Assembly (NCBI RefSeq): GCF_012273895.1
Contig: NC_052103.1
Coordinates: 124,001-188,000, forward strand
Length of the DNA stretch: 64,000 bases
Direction of reading: 5' to 3'
DNA from: Zerene cesonia
Taxonomy: Eukaryota; Arthropoda; Insecta; Lepidoptera; Pieridae
In this document: positions 26,401 through 37,200 of the stretch, one piece after another
How the letters are laid out: each line of letters begins with the position of its first letter
How positions within the stretch are numbered: position 1 is the first letter of the stretch
Translations under genes and position numbers: made by a program
Notes under the pieces: generated by a model
Told to the model about the DNA's origin: nothing
The model's database searches: none
The model's input: only the letters and a program-made list of their open reading frames with translations

Positions 26401-29400
26401 ATAACGGGATTATTTGCAGGGCAATATTCCTGATGTTGGTGATGATGGCTCACTCAGTCATCATTTATCATTCAGCATATCTCTACAATCCACTTTTCTT
26501 GGAAATTGTAAGTATTCAAACATTAATATGTGTCGCTTTTTAGAGGCAATTTATGTTTTTAAAACATACGAGGCTGCATTAGCATATTAGACTAGAATAA
26601 CAACTAAATTTAAAAATATTATCAAAAGAAATTTCCTTGTTTGATAATGACCACAGACTATTTATATCCACAGAACCGTCAACACCCCCTGGCGACCATC
26701 CTCCACAACGGGTCTGTCATAGTGCAGACCTTCATCATTCTATCCTGCTTCCTCTTCACGTATAACTTTCTGCTGCATGTGGAAAGCAACCCGGAGAAAA
26801 AGTTTGGTGTCAAAGTGTTCTTTGGCATTATTCTGCACAGACTTGCCAGGTGGGAAATTGAATATGCACGTTTAATAAAAGCGAAATGTTTTTAAGCTGT
26901 ATAGAAACATGCATACTTAATGTCTTCTCCCTTTGTTACAAACCCCATTAATGTTCTTTAAGGTATTTCCTGCAGTTATACTAAAGATAATATGAGGACC
27001 ATCAATCTTTCAATCGTTTGGCCTGAAATATACTTTGTTTCACTTTCTGATTAATATCTGTCTGCTTAACTGTCCCAACGCATAATTCCAGGATAACACC
27101 CATATACCTCTTCATGGTGGGTTTTACGGCGACGTGGAATCGTTTCATGGCCGACGGGGCGCTGTGGAAACCCATAATGGAGCGGCAGTGCTTGCATTGC
27201 CGTGAGAAGTGGTGGTCGCAGGCGCTGTATATCAACAACTTCTATAAACCAGACACGCAGTGTTTGCTGCAGACTTGGTAATCAATCTTGTTGTTATTAT
27301 CAACTAGATGTAACCGGTGTCATCGCTCGTGTGACCAGTATCTTTATTATCAATCTTTTGAAACATCCATAACATTAAATCCCATAATACCTTGGCTACG
27401 AAAAACAACCGTCAATATCATATAACATGCTAGGTATTGGAGCAAATACACTTGGAGATAATTTCGTTGAATGTGTTAACCTTATGTATATTTTACGCAG
27501 CTATGTATTGTGTTGCAAAACTTGCAATCGGAATAAGTTTATTTTATTCATACTTACGTTAAATTAAAAAAAAAAACAAAATAAAATATTAAACTACACT
27601 TTGCCCTTGATACGTTTAAGGAATTGCAAGTAATTCACATTTGAAAACAGTGTTTATGTCGTGTAGATATTCCTATGTATGATAAAATAATGTATTTATT
27701 ATTTTATGTAGCAGTTTTTGTAAAGTTCAGGCATACAAATATGTGAAATAAAGTTTCCTGATTCAAATATTATGTTAAGTTTGTTCATATAAACAAATTT
27801 AAAATTTGGAAAATCGACCCGACAACGAAATTGTAACTACATTTTTGAACTTCTTATGTGTTTTTTTTATTATTTTTACACAGAAAAACAAAATTTTTAA
27901 TATAAATTTTGCTCACTTTAACATATTTTCAAATTTAAATCAAATAAATACATAGAAATTGGTTCCCGCATTAATATATAATTCTAAGTTAGACTTTATG
28001 TAAGTTTGCTACCAAATTGGAATATAATGAAAGTCAAGGGTAAAATTGCTACCTCAAGTTCTCGTTCTTTTACAAGGTTATTAAATAAAATTTGCATGTA
28101 TTGCTGGAACGACAACCTACATGTTTAAAATTTAAATAAACTAATCTAGCAGTATATATTTAATAAATTATCATAAATACCTTCACATTAAAAAGGTGCA
28201 AATCAATTTATTGTTACGAGTTTAGTAAGAGCGGTACTGCATTTATTTCCTTCTGTTTTTTCATCAATCCATTTGTTAATGTGAGTTGTATTGAATTGCA
28301 ATCAAATTTATTGTAATTACGTGCATTGCAACCCATGTATTCAATACTCGTCGTGAAAAATAAACGTACATCAACATTTTAACAACTTTATCTTACAAAA
28401 AAACTGAGCTCAAACTACAATCTTGAACTACGAAATACTACTATATCTTTCTCATTAATCGGTCTACAGAGAAAGCAATACATAAATCACATAGTTATAG
28501 GAGCTTTGTGTGATCTTTTTTCTTAAATAATCTTTAAGCAGACTTGCTATTTGTATAGAGATAATGTTAAACTTTATGTTTACGTTATTTGAGTAGTTGT
28601 ACATATGATATCCGTTTAGAGATTAATAAATTAAAAAGCGTATAAGTTGCAACGCTTTTAAGATTCAATAAGAATTGACAATCAACAACTAAGAAACATT
28701 TTAATGATTGGAATGATGAATATTTTATTCACATATATATAATAATTTAAAACGATTAAATTAATTTAAAACGATTAATAAACGTTATAGACTTACACTT
28801 TTTTTATGTATTACATTAAAATGGGAGGATAGAATATTATTTCATTTTATTCCTTTATAAAAACAAAATGGCGTTAAGTTTTTCCAAAGAGAGCATAGCA
28901 TATAAATACATAGAGAGTAAGTATTGTATCAGACAGTAGCGACTCTATAATACAATACTTAAAATTAAACGTAACATTATTTTAGCTAAAATATAAGTGA
29001 TGAAGGAAATTCGAATATAAATATCATATGTCATTATTGCAATATAAGTAATAATATGTACAAAAACAAAATGTCAGACGGATAAGAAATGTATTCAATT
29101 GAAATATACATAAAATATGTCATTAAGATAAATATTTGCATACCACTTAACAGATTAGTGAGATTGCCTTGACTAGTAATCAAATACAATAATAAAATAA
29201 TTCGCTTTAGAAAGAAAAAAAATGAAAGAATACATTTAATCCACCAGATATAAGAAAATATAATAATAAAAAAAGAAATAAATGTCTACGTGTATAAGTT
29301 TATATATGAAAACGATATATCTTTATTTCTATATTCTACCTCCCACCTTCCTCAGTTTATACAGCATTTGAAGATTAAAATGCGATGAAATGAACTATTT

Positions 29401-31856
29401 TATAATCATCAGTAATGATAACCATTGCCGATCATGACCAAGCTAATTGATTATCCAGGTTCTTAGCAGTGGACATGCAGCTATATGTGCTGGCTGTCAT
29501 CATCACTATGGTGGTGGTGAGGTGGAAGAAAACGGCAGTCAAGGTGGTCGCTGGCCTTGTGATTACCGCCGTGGTGGCCAACTTCATCGCGTCATATTAC
29601 TTCGACTTGAAAGCTATCGTATTCGTGACTTATCCCGAGTGAGTATTTAGCTTTTCGCAACATATACACGGGTTGCAGCAATAGTCGCGGAAACTAAAAA
29701 ATCTAAAACAAGAACCTAAAAAAGAATCACTCCTTGTCCTATTGACTGCTATAATTGTTGTGGTTTTTCTTCTTAACATATTATAATAAACTTAACTGCA
29801 AATAACTGCTGATGGATCATTGGTTATTAAAAGGTCATCAAGATCCCATATCCTGATGTTTAATGCCTTTATTCCCTTTGTAGATTACTCAGAAATCTAT
29901 ATGATGGTGAGCGCTCATTTAAGTGGTTGTATGCGGCACCCTGGGGCAGCCTGCCCTGCTCTCTTTTGGGCGTGCTGCTCGGCTTCCTTTACTACCACCT
30001 GAAGGCTGATGACGTCAAAGTAGCGGAGTATAAGGTGAGGGGAGATAAAATGTGTATATGGTCAAAATAAGGAGATAGTAATTAGCTAACGTACATTATA
30101 CAGTATAAATAGCTGGGGATTTTCTATACTTAGTTACCACAAAACAAAATATCTTACAAAATATCTTAGAAAATCCAACCAACCGATTGTACTAAAATAT
30201 CAGGTATAGTATCCGTGCTAAAAGTAAATCCTAAACAGACTTGATCTATCACAATCACAAAGTTTTCACTGTATCAAAACCTGACTCCATTCCAGTGGTT
30301 CCGCATCGTATACCGCTTCACAACCCCGTGCATGCTGGCCTGGATCCTGTCGGGCTACTTCCTGCAAGGCGACAAGCCGCGCTTCGTGACGGCGCTGTAT
30401 GCGGCGCTGGACAGACCCGTGTTTGGAGCTGTGATGTGCACCATGCTACTGGGAATGTTCTATAGGATAGACAGTTAGTGTTTATTTACTTTTGACGGCT
30501 TTCCGAACCAGTGGTATATGTTAAAAATAGGTTATGACGATTCTAAAATGCTTTTATAAGATATATATTTGAAGTTAATAGCTCAATTCGCGTGGTGTTA
30601 CAGTAAAGTAGGCCGTATGCTAGACATATGCCATGAATATCTTTCCTAATTGATATTATAGTTACATAATAAACATTTGCCCACACGCGGATCCCACACG
30701 TTTATAATATTAGTAGAATGGAATATTTAATCAGTATTAACTTTTGTAAGGTACTATAGGAAAAGCGCCAACAATATAAAAATTTTATATAGGTACTTTA
30801 AATAGGTACTTTTATCATTTTATTATTAATGACTTTCATAACAATTAAACTATCTATTAAATGATCATTTATTATTAGTCTGTAATTTTTAATTTTCTTT
30901 AAGAAAAAGTTTGATAACAATCTATTCCCCGTCCACTTACAGACGTGCTTCAAGAAAACTCATAAGTTGTCCCATATCCTTCCATTATCTTCACATTTAT
31001 TGGCAGAGAGATCAGCTGATGCGTATTGTACCATTGCAGCCAACAAAGATGTAGATCTGATCGTGGAACTGGGAAAGTAAATAATGCAATACGTACTTCC
31101 AGGTTTCTGGTGGCGTTTTCTATCCTGGGGTGGTTGGCAAATCCTGGGTCGCATGTCGCTGTCAGTCCTCATGACGCACTGGACCTTCAATATGTTCCAG
31201 ATTGCTATCCAAAGTAATTTGAGCAGGATATCATTCTTTGATGTTGTGAGTATCTTGTTACGTCTACTGTATTCGATTTTAGATACTAGTTATATTTTGA
31301 AATTTATAGCTAACGATTCATTTAGTATTAGATAACGTAATTATATTATAAATCTAGGAACACCGACTATAAATCTACGTATAGACTAGACTAGAATCAG
31401 TTCTTGAATGTACAATGTACATAAACGCTATCGCTTGACTTTTTGACTAGAAGTCAGATAGTGTATAGCATCGGTGTAGAGATAGAAAGAAGTAGATTCT
31501 ATTGATATTATTTATTATACTTACCAATCAAACTGAAGGTTTGATGTGCTCGAGACATGTAAAATATATTTTTAAGACCAAATTGAAAATGACTCGGCAG
31601 TATTAGAATAGTATTATGTTATCTGTGCTCCTTAGTGACAAATGTATTGTGCTACAGCTACATTATATAATAATCATTCATTAAAAAGTTAAAACGCCAA
31701 GTGGCGACATCTACTGTACTTTTTAAATAAAAAAAAATGTTTCAGGCCGGTCATTGGTATGTAACGATGAGCTCAACGTACCTTGTATCTTTCCCAATTC
31801 ATCTTTTGGTGGAAGTACCGCTGCAGAAATTCCTACAAGCTGTTCTTGGAGTATAA
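14473..31856 (+). CDS. NRF-6-like membrane acyltransferase, complete (gene B)
   Basis: Twelve exons join in frame to 611 codons plus stop: 14473-14530, 17996-18132, 22747-23062, 26147-26258, 26420-26507, 26674-26849, 27092-27277, 29459-29638, 29884-30034, 30296-30473, 31103-31245, 31746-31856. Residues 1-16 form a signal peptide (MGFKWLLFLITTATAV). The extracellular NRF region follows, with Cys38, Cys46, Cys84 and Cys89. The first membrane helix is about 142-160. From about residue 200 the acyltransferase-3-type multi-helix domain starts with NPIHGTKAIFLMLVMMAHSV, in which His219 sits where the family keeps a conserved His. The family hallmark W.LAVDMQ is at 358-365 (WFLAVDMQ). Known relatives (worm NRF-6, fly Drop-dead type) act in epithelia in lipid or drug handling. 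A length of 611 aa is normal to slightly short. The acyl donor and substrate are unknown. Confidence 0.92.
14816..15800 (+). repeat. Diverged tandem duplication, about 2.2 units
   Basis: Three unit starts align: TTAGATGGACACAATGAAAA at 14816, TTAAATGTACATTAAAATGA at 15227 and TTAAATGGATCACATAAAAC at 15727. Inside the units, matching landmarks recur in order: GAGTTATTGAAGGAATAATA / GATATTCTATTGAAAGAATA, AGAGGATGATTTTTTTGTTG / AGAAGACGATTTTATTTTGT, and TAATGATTGGAAAAAA / TAATGATTGAAGAAAA. Periods are about 411 and 500 bases. The copies are old and AT-rich, with no coding content. Confidence 0.55.
16880..17100 (-). repeat. Dispersed repeat family 'GGTGGTTCGC', inverted copy
   Basis: It carries the GAGCACACTTTGGCACGGAT and GGTCACACCGGGGATAGTAC blocks that also occur (diverged) at 2900-2950, followed by the pyrimidine-rich CCTTTCCTAATCCC run. 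It lies inside intron 1 of gene B. Confidence 0.55.
18978..19156 (+). repeat. Interspersed repeat with AATAAA and (TTTC)n tail
   Basis: It starts TGACTGGCACTCCAACAAGG and ends TTAAATAAACATTCTTTCTT followed by CTTT repeats. A poly(A)-type signal followed by a simple tail suggests a retroposed 3' end. An inverted relative lies at 8990-9102, and a similar ATAAATTTATTTCTTTC tail lies at 42020-42064. Confidence 0.5.
19431..19612 (+). mobile_element. Non-LTR or Helitron-like repeat tail (family of 54053-54279)
   Basis: It shares long blocks with 54053-54279: CTGCACCCGGCAAA, GCCTTACTCTTATCATTTAG, GATTCTCATAGATACCGGAT, GCCGTTTCGGAGGAGTATGG and ACGAGAATTTTATATATTAG. The 54 kb copy has an extra palindromic insertion, so this one shows the normal form. 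It has no coding capacity. Confidence 0.5.
20640..20855 (+). mobile_element. RTE-like non-LTR retrotransposon 3' tail
   Basis: The run AATACCCGCATAGTTCCCAT, then AATTTCAGGATAAAAGCTAT, then CCTTTCCCAGGTCTTGAACT and AAGTTTCATACAAATCTGTC, then an AGACAGTCAGACAGAG stretch and TATGTAATATTAGTAGGGA, is the familiar order of degraded RTE-type 3' tails in Lepidoptera. It is non-coding and inactive. Confidence 0.5.
21631..21939 (+). pseudogene. Non-LTR retrotransposon ORF, C-terminal fragment
   Basis: An open frame ends at TAG 21937-21939. It encodes, in order, NDQLWERW, then KRRKWNWISHTLKRDSDHVA, then the basic GKRKRGRPKQTWRR motif and WRNTVDALC at the end. The GKRKRGRPK.TWRR...W......ALC pattern is the C-terminal end of reverse-transcriptase ORFs in animal non-LTR elements; I cannot place the clade. 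The upstream RT and endonuclease are absent, so this is a 5'-truncated dead copy within intron 2 of gene B. Confidence 0.7.
23086..23291 (+). mobile_element. Helitron-like non-autonomous element
   Basis: It starts TCCTACTATAATATTATAAA and ends ACTTACGCGGGTGAAACCGC followed by GGGGCATAGCTA. Close copies lie at 36147-36349 and 58634-58835. The TC start, the GCGGG/CCGC stem near the 3' end and the CTRR-type end (here mutated to CTAT) fit a small Helitron. It sits 23 bases after the exon 3 donor and has no coding capacity. Confidence 0.65.
25442..25531 (+). pseudogene. Non-LTR retrotransposon C-terminal fragment and 3' UTR
   Basis: A short frame reads ASVNAFKTRLKSYL, then an Asn/Thr-rich run of imperfect AATACT repeats, then a stop. 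SVNAFK.RL is a common C-terminal motif of jockey-type and related non-LTR ORFs. An AATAAATATCTTTAAA tail follows at about 25590-25603, as in retroposed 3' ends. Confidence 0.5.
25803..26060 (+). mobile_element. tRNA-derived SINE, copy 1
   Basis: It has a GGTAGCTCGGTTGTTAGGAC head (degenerate A box) and GGAGGTTCGAGACC (B box), then CGGTGAAGGAAAACATCGTG, ACCGGCATGTCGAA and TGCCAACCCGCACTTGGCCA. The same ordered blocks occur at 33561-33842 and 39721-40015. It ends about 87 bases before exon 4 of gene B. Confidence 0.7.
27278..29458. other. Intron 7 of gene B
   Basis: 2.2 kb of AT-rich sequence. I found no recognisable repeat, RNA gene or exon in it. Confidence 0.6.
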
Positions 31857-31868
31857 TACCTTGTTAAC

Positions 31869-31874
31869 AATAAA
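31869..31874 (+). terminator. Candidate poly(A) signal of gene B
   Basis: AATAAA starts 12 bases after the TAA stop, which would give a very short 3' UTR. A second AATAAA at 32524-32529, followed by a T-rich stretch, is an alternative. Confidence 0.4.
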
Positions 31875-33560
31875 TTTCAGTACTCAGTACTATAGTATTA
31901 TATAGTCGTGGATAAGGCTTAAGTTAATGTCAATTCTAGTGTACATATTTTAAAGTTATTTAGAAGGTTTAATGAAAGAAAGTATTTATAAAAGTTAAGG
32001 GGTATATTAGATTGAACACTACCTACCATTACTTACGGAAAGGGAGTGCATTTTATCAAATTAAATACAAACAATAAGAATTTCGTGGAAAACAAAGTGA
32101 TGAAAACAAATAGTGGAAATGTTAAAACCAGTATGAACTTTTCGTTGATTAAGATTTAAAATTGGAATCACGACTAGAATTATTGTAATCAAATCTGTGT
32201 TCTTTTAATTGTAAGAAAATGAATGCCAGCTGTTTATAATCTTTTTGATAAGTAGATTTTTATTAGATGAAATAATAAATTAATTAATTTATAATTTTGC
32301 AATCCACTAATGTCATTTTCAAGATCATACAATACTTTGAAAAATTTCATAATGGTCTTCAGTGTAATTCCTACATTCCTACTAACATCTTCTAGCAAAA
32401 CAATAATAAAAGTTAGATTCAATAGACCATATTTAAGGCGATACGATAGAATTAGATTTTTATTCCGTATGTCTCTATACTCTGTGATAATATTCTTATA
32501 TAAATAGTATGTTAAATTAAGTCAATAAAAATTATTTGAAAAACTTCTGTTTACTTTCTTTCCTTTTTTTATTATTTTTGTGCATCTCTTGAATTTATGA
32601 TATCACTTGTAGTACCTACATATCTACCTACCTACATATCAATAAAAAGGTCTGAGCATCAACTACACGTATGGCTTAAACACATTGAAATAGCGATTAA
32701 TACCAGTAGCAAGTACAAACTAGTTCTGAATCTGTGTTAAGTACTAAGCGAAGATTACGAATTAATTGCAGGTCGGCCACAATGTAGAAAACGTTATTAG
32801 TAGCCCTACCTCCGTGACTTGAACTATAAATTAAAAATATTGTGGGCACTGACCAAACGAAGTTACATTAAATACTTTTTTAAACGAAAAAGCTATATAG
32901 TGTTAGACAATTCACACTTCACTCTTCTATAGTGGTCATTACCAACCGGGCTATGGGTGCAATCATAGATTATACACTTATACACGGGTGCAATATGGCT
33001 AGTAGAAAACCTTTATACCTAAAAATGTACGTGTTTGATAGCTTTCTATCAAGTTGATACTCTTGAGTAAAATAAATAAATCAAAATATGGACGGTGAAT
33101 AAATAAACATAACGTATGTAGGTACTTGTATTTATAGCCCTTTATATCTATTATCCCTATATATCTATTTACATAACTTCCTAGATTTTGTATTTCAAAT
33201 TAAACAACGTTATTTTAGTTATTGACGGCTCCGCGGGTGCGTGATTCTAACTTATTAAGCTTTGAAAAAATTCTAACTTCACTTTTTGTTCTTATCTTAT
33301 TAAAACAGTTTAACAAAAATGTCTCTGTCTATTTGTCTGTCCATCAAGCATAAATAGGTAATGCTTAGATTTTTAGCTCTATACAATGGATTTTGATACA
33401 TAAAGAAATTCAAGAGAAAGGTTTTATCATGAATCATTTATTAAGGTTTTTTTTTAAGATGGCAGAAATATAAACAGCCATCTGGGAGTATACAAGAAAA
33501 CTACCTATACCCTTTGAGATATACCAAAATAATTTACAGTGGATAGGCAGATCTGAGCTG

Positions 33561-33842
33561 TGGTGGCTCAATGGTGAGGACCTCGGACTTAAATCGACTA
33601 GTCGGGGTTCAAGACCGGGTGAGCGGGCAGGAAATAAATTGTTTTTTCAATTTATCAGCGCATGTATGATATCATCACTGCGTCAAAACCGGTGAAGGAA
33701 AACATAATGAAGAAACCGGCATGTCAAAAGAAAATAATATCTGCCAACCCGCACTTAGCTAGCGTGGTGGATTATGACCTGAACCTTCATAGGAGACTTG
33801 TGTCCCAGCAATAGAAACATATATATGGGCTGATGATGATGA
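33561..33842 (+). mobile_element. tRNA-derived SINE, copy 2
   Basis: It carries TGGTGGCTCAATGGTGAGGA (A box), GGGGTTCAAGACCGGG (mutated B box), CCGGTGAAGGAAAACATAAT, TCTGCCAACCCGCACTTAGC and a tail of GCTGATGATGATGA. It is about as long as copy 3 and more diverged in the B box. Confidence 0.72.
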
Positions 33843-34296
33843 GGCAGATCTGCAAAAAAGTCAGCGATAACATATTATGCCTATATGGGCAATTATAAAG
33901 CTATATTTGAAGTGATGTTTTCTCAAATACAATCACACTAAATACTCACATTAAATACGCTAATTAGCTGGAGCATTTTCTGGAAGATTTTTTTTTTCCC
34001 TTATCACCATCCAAATGATAAAAATATTTACTATAGTCGTATTTCCTGCAAAATTACTAAATTGAAATAAAGATGACATTTACAAATGACAGTTGACAGC
34101 TGACACATCATATGATTCACAAAGAATTTGTTTAGTGTTTCGCTTCGACAATATTTTATTCTTCAAACAAATCACTCCAATTTATCTTGTCTGTGAGTGC
34201 TTAGTGACGGGCTTTTTGTCAAGCCATTGTGCAAAATAATCCAATCAAAGTGAATTCGGTACAAAAGTGCTTTCCAATGTTATTGTAGTATAAGTG

Positions 34297-37200
34297 ATGG
34301 GTAATCATAGTAGTCATGAAAAGACTGGTACAGATGGTAGTGGAAGTGGGACCAGTACTCCACGAGGTTCAACCCGTGGCACAAGATCTGGGTCTAGCGG
34401 GGAGCTACAAGGTCAACAAGAAAAAACGGAAAGCCAGCCGTTGTCACTGGTCCCTATAGAAAAACTCGGCAAGGTAAGGTTATGATTTGATTAGCATAAC
34501 ATTACATACAATAAAAACGTACTACATACGTTTACATTACCTATTAAGTGGGCAGTTCTTTAAGATTATTCTAGTTGATTGCAAAAAATTATATTTTTAT
34601 TCAATCGTGGTCTTTATCGTCCTTGAAAATTGTGAATTTTTGATGTGGTATTGATAAGAGCTGCTCACAACAATCAATGACGTCAGTTCACAATATCACA
34701 AATATTTGCCAAAATAATTTACAATTAAACAGTATCATTCTTTGTTACTTGCAAATAATTCTATTGTGCTACAAATAGCACAGAAAAAGGTGTTTTTGGT
34801 GTATATTTATTTTGATATAATATATTTTTCTTATACAAATAACTTGATAAATGCAATGGTATACATTACTACAAAGTTAACCTTACAAACAGGGAAGGAA
34901 GCATAAAAACACAGTCATGTTGCCAAAACAATAAGTGAATCCTTGAAACATTCAAGGTGCAATATTGCAACGAATGAATAAATTGAAAGATTAATTAAAA
35001 ATGTCTGTGAACAACTTTATTGTAAGATTGAATGATAATACCAGATACAGTTTTATAAGTTCTATCTGATTTTGTTTGCTTAAGCTTGCTTGCTAAATGG
35101 CTTTTTATTATCACAAAATAAATATTACCAACAAAGTACTTTCATATCTAACTTGCTTTCCACTTGTGGCTTCGCTTGCATAATAAAGCAAACAATAGAT
35201 AGCTCTTAGGTTACCCCCACGCAGTTCCATTCATGTAGCATTTCTAGGATAAAACCTTCCTAGGGTAAAACCAAAACTGATCTGTCTATAATCATCAATG
35301 TGGACGCAAATAGATTAAAAAAAAATGATACTAAGCAAAAATAACATTACTTAAAAGAAATTGTAGAAAAAAGTCTGCAATCTTGTATACTTGTGTAGTG
35401 TCTAATACTTGTCTCTAGATGAAACAACTTGAGATTATTATCTTATCTGAGTCATTTTATAGTTTATGTGATTATCATACAACACAACACTGTACTTCTA
35501 TGACATTTGTATATTTCTCAGTAACAGACATACTAACATTATCTACTTAAAATCTCAATTAAATGTTTCACTTACATCAATAGTGGTGATGGATAAATAA
35601 TTGGACATAACACTTTTCTACATCCTCTCCTTTTCCTTGGTTTATTAAGTAAACCAATGATAAGAATTATGGGGAGCCTCTAACAAATAATTATGTGGTA
35701 ATCTCTGATATATGAGGCAGAGTCGAGCAAAGGAGTAGCACGGCTATACCATCCATTTGACTTGACCATATCAGTATCTATTCTTTAGCATGTAGATGCC
35801 TATCAATATCTATTCAAAACTAAAAAATTGACAAACAAACAAATAAACATAGAAACACATTCGCATTATTATATTATCTTATATCTTTAAACGAGTAATT
35901 CTTGTATATATATATCTATATATATAATTGGAATCTCGGAATCGGCTCCAACGATTTTCATGAAATTTAGTATATAGGGGTTTTCGGGGGCGATAAATCG
36001 ATCTAGCTAAGAATTTTTTTTAGAAAATGTCATATTCGTGTTTTATTCGTGTTTTATCGACTTAAACTTACTTTTTTAACAAATAGGAGGCGTTTGAGTA
36101 GTCCCAATTTATTATGACTCTTCCTGACATCTATTGGCGAATAATAATACTATAAATGCGAAAGTTTGTGAGGATGGATGCATATGTATGCGTTGGTCTG
36201 TTACTCTTTCACGCAAAAACTACTGAACTGATTGCAATGGAATTTGCTTCGTAGATAGCTGGACAACTGAAATAACACATAGGCACTTTTTATACCGATA
36301 TTCCTACGGGATACGGACTTACGCGGTTTCAACCGCGGGTCACAGCTAGTTATAATCTTAAGCAATATATTAGCGACGATTTATCTTTGCCCCAAAGCTT
36401 TAATTAATTTTGTTTATTAACAACTATTGGAATAGTGATAGTCTTATAAATCAATAAACTATCGGAAGTACATAGGTATACATGTAAAGAATTATTGTCT
36501 TTCTAGACGCTCGACCCGACTCTGCCCGGATACCAAGATTCCGTTTTTATCCCAAGGGAGCATTTAGTCGGGTTAATTATCCTATCATCCAAGTCAGCTG
36601 ATACCCTGTCTGTATACCAAATTTCATCGAAAACCAAAAGTTCAGTAGTTTTAAGTCAAAGTGATTAACGGACAAACAAACTTTCACATTTATAACATTA
36701 GTGTGATTTAAAGGCCCCCTTTCTAAAATGAAAATAAATAATTAATTAAATTTGCCGACAAGCGCAATTGAATGTAAGTAATATCAATATAATTTCAAAA
36801 TGCGTAACTTATCGCATGCTCTAGTCGATGAGCAAATAATTATTTTTTTACCAAAAATAAATCGCCTTGAAAGTGTCAAAACTTAAATACTTCATATTTA
36901 AATGGGATACATGACAAGCACCAGATTCCAAATAAAAAAAGAATCAGGCAAATCGATTCATCCAGTAAAAAGGTGCATGACAAACACAAAAAATTACAAT
37001 CAAATTGGTAACCTCTTCCTTCTCCTTTGAAATCGATTGGAAAGTCATTTAAATTGTGAACAGTGCACCAATCACACGAGAAAATAACTGTTCCATTAAT
37101 ATAAGTATAGAATATTAACCTATTAACCTGGTGTGTTCGTAGTTGTTACATCACAGAGCTAATTTACTGCGAGCGCGGACGTCGCATAATGATGGTGATT

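Larger units (their letters stand above)
31857..34296. other. Intergenic region between gene B and the TLDc gene
   Basis: It holds the probable 3' UTR of gene B, a SINE copy (33561-33842), a degraded retroelement-like stretch near 33230-33470 and the unresolved promoter and 5' UTR of the TLDc gene. No other coding exon was supported. Confidence 0.55.
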
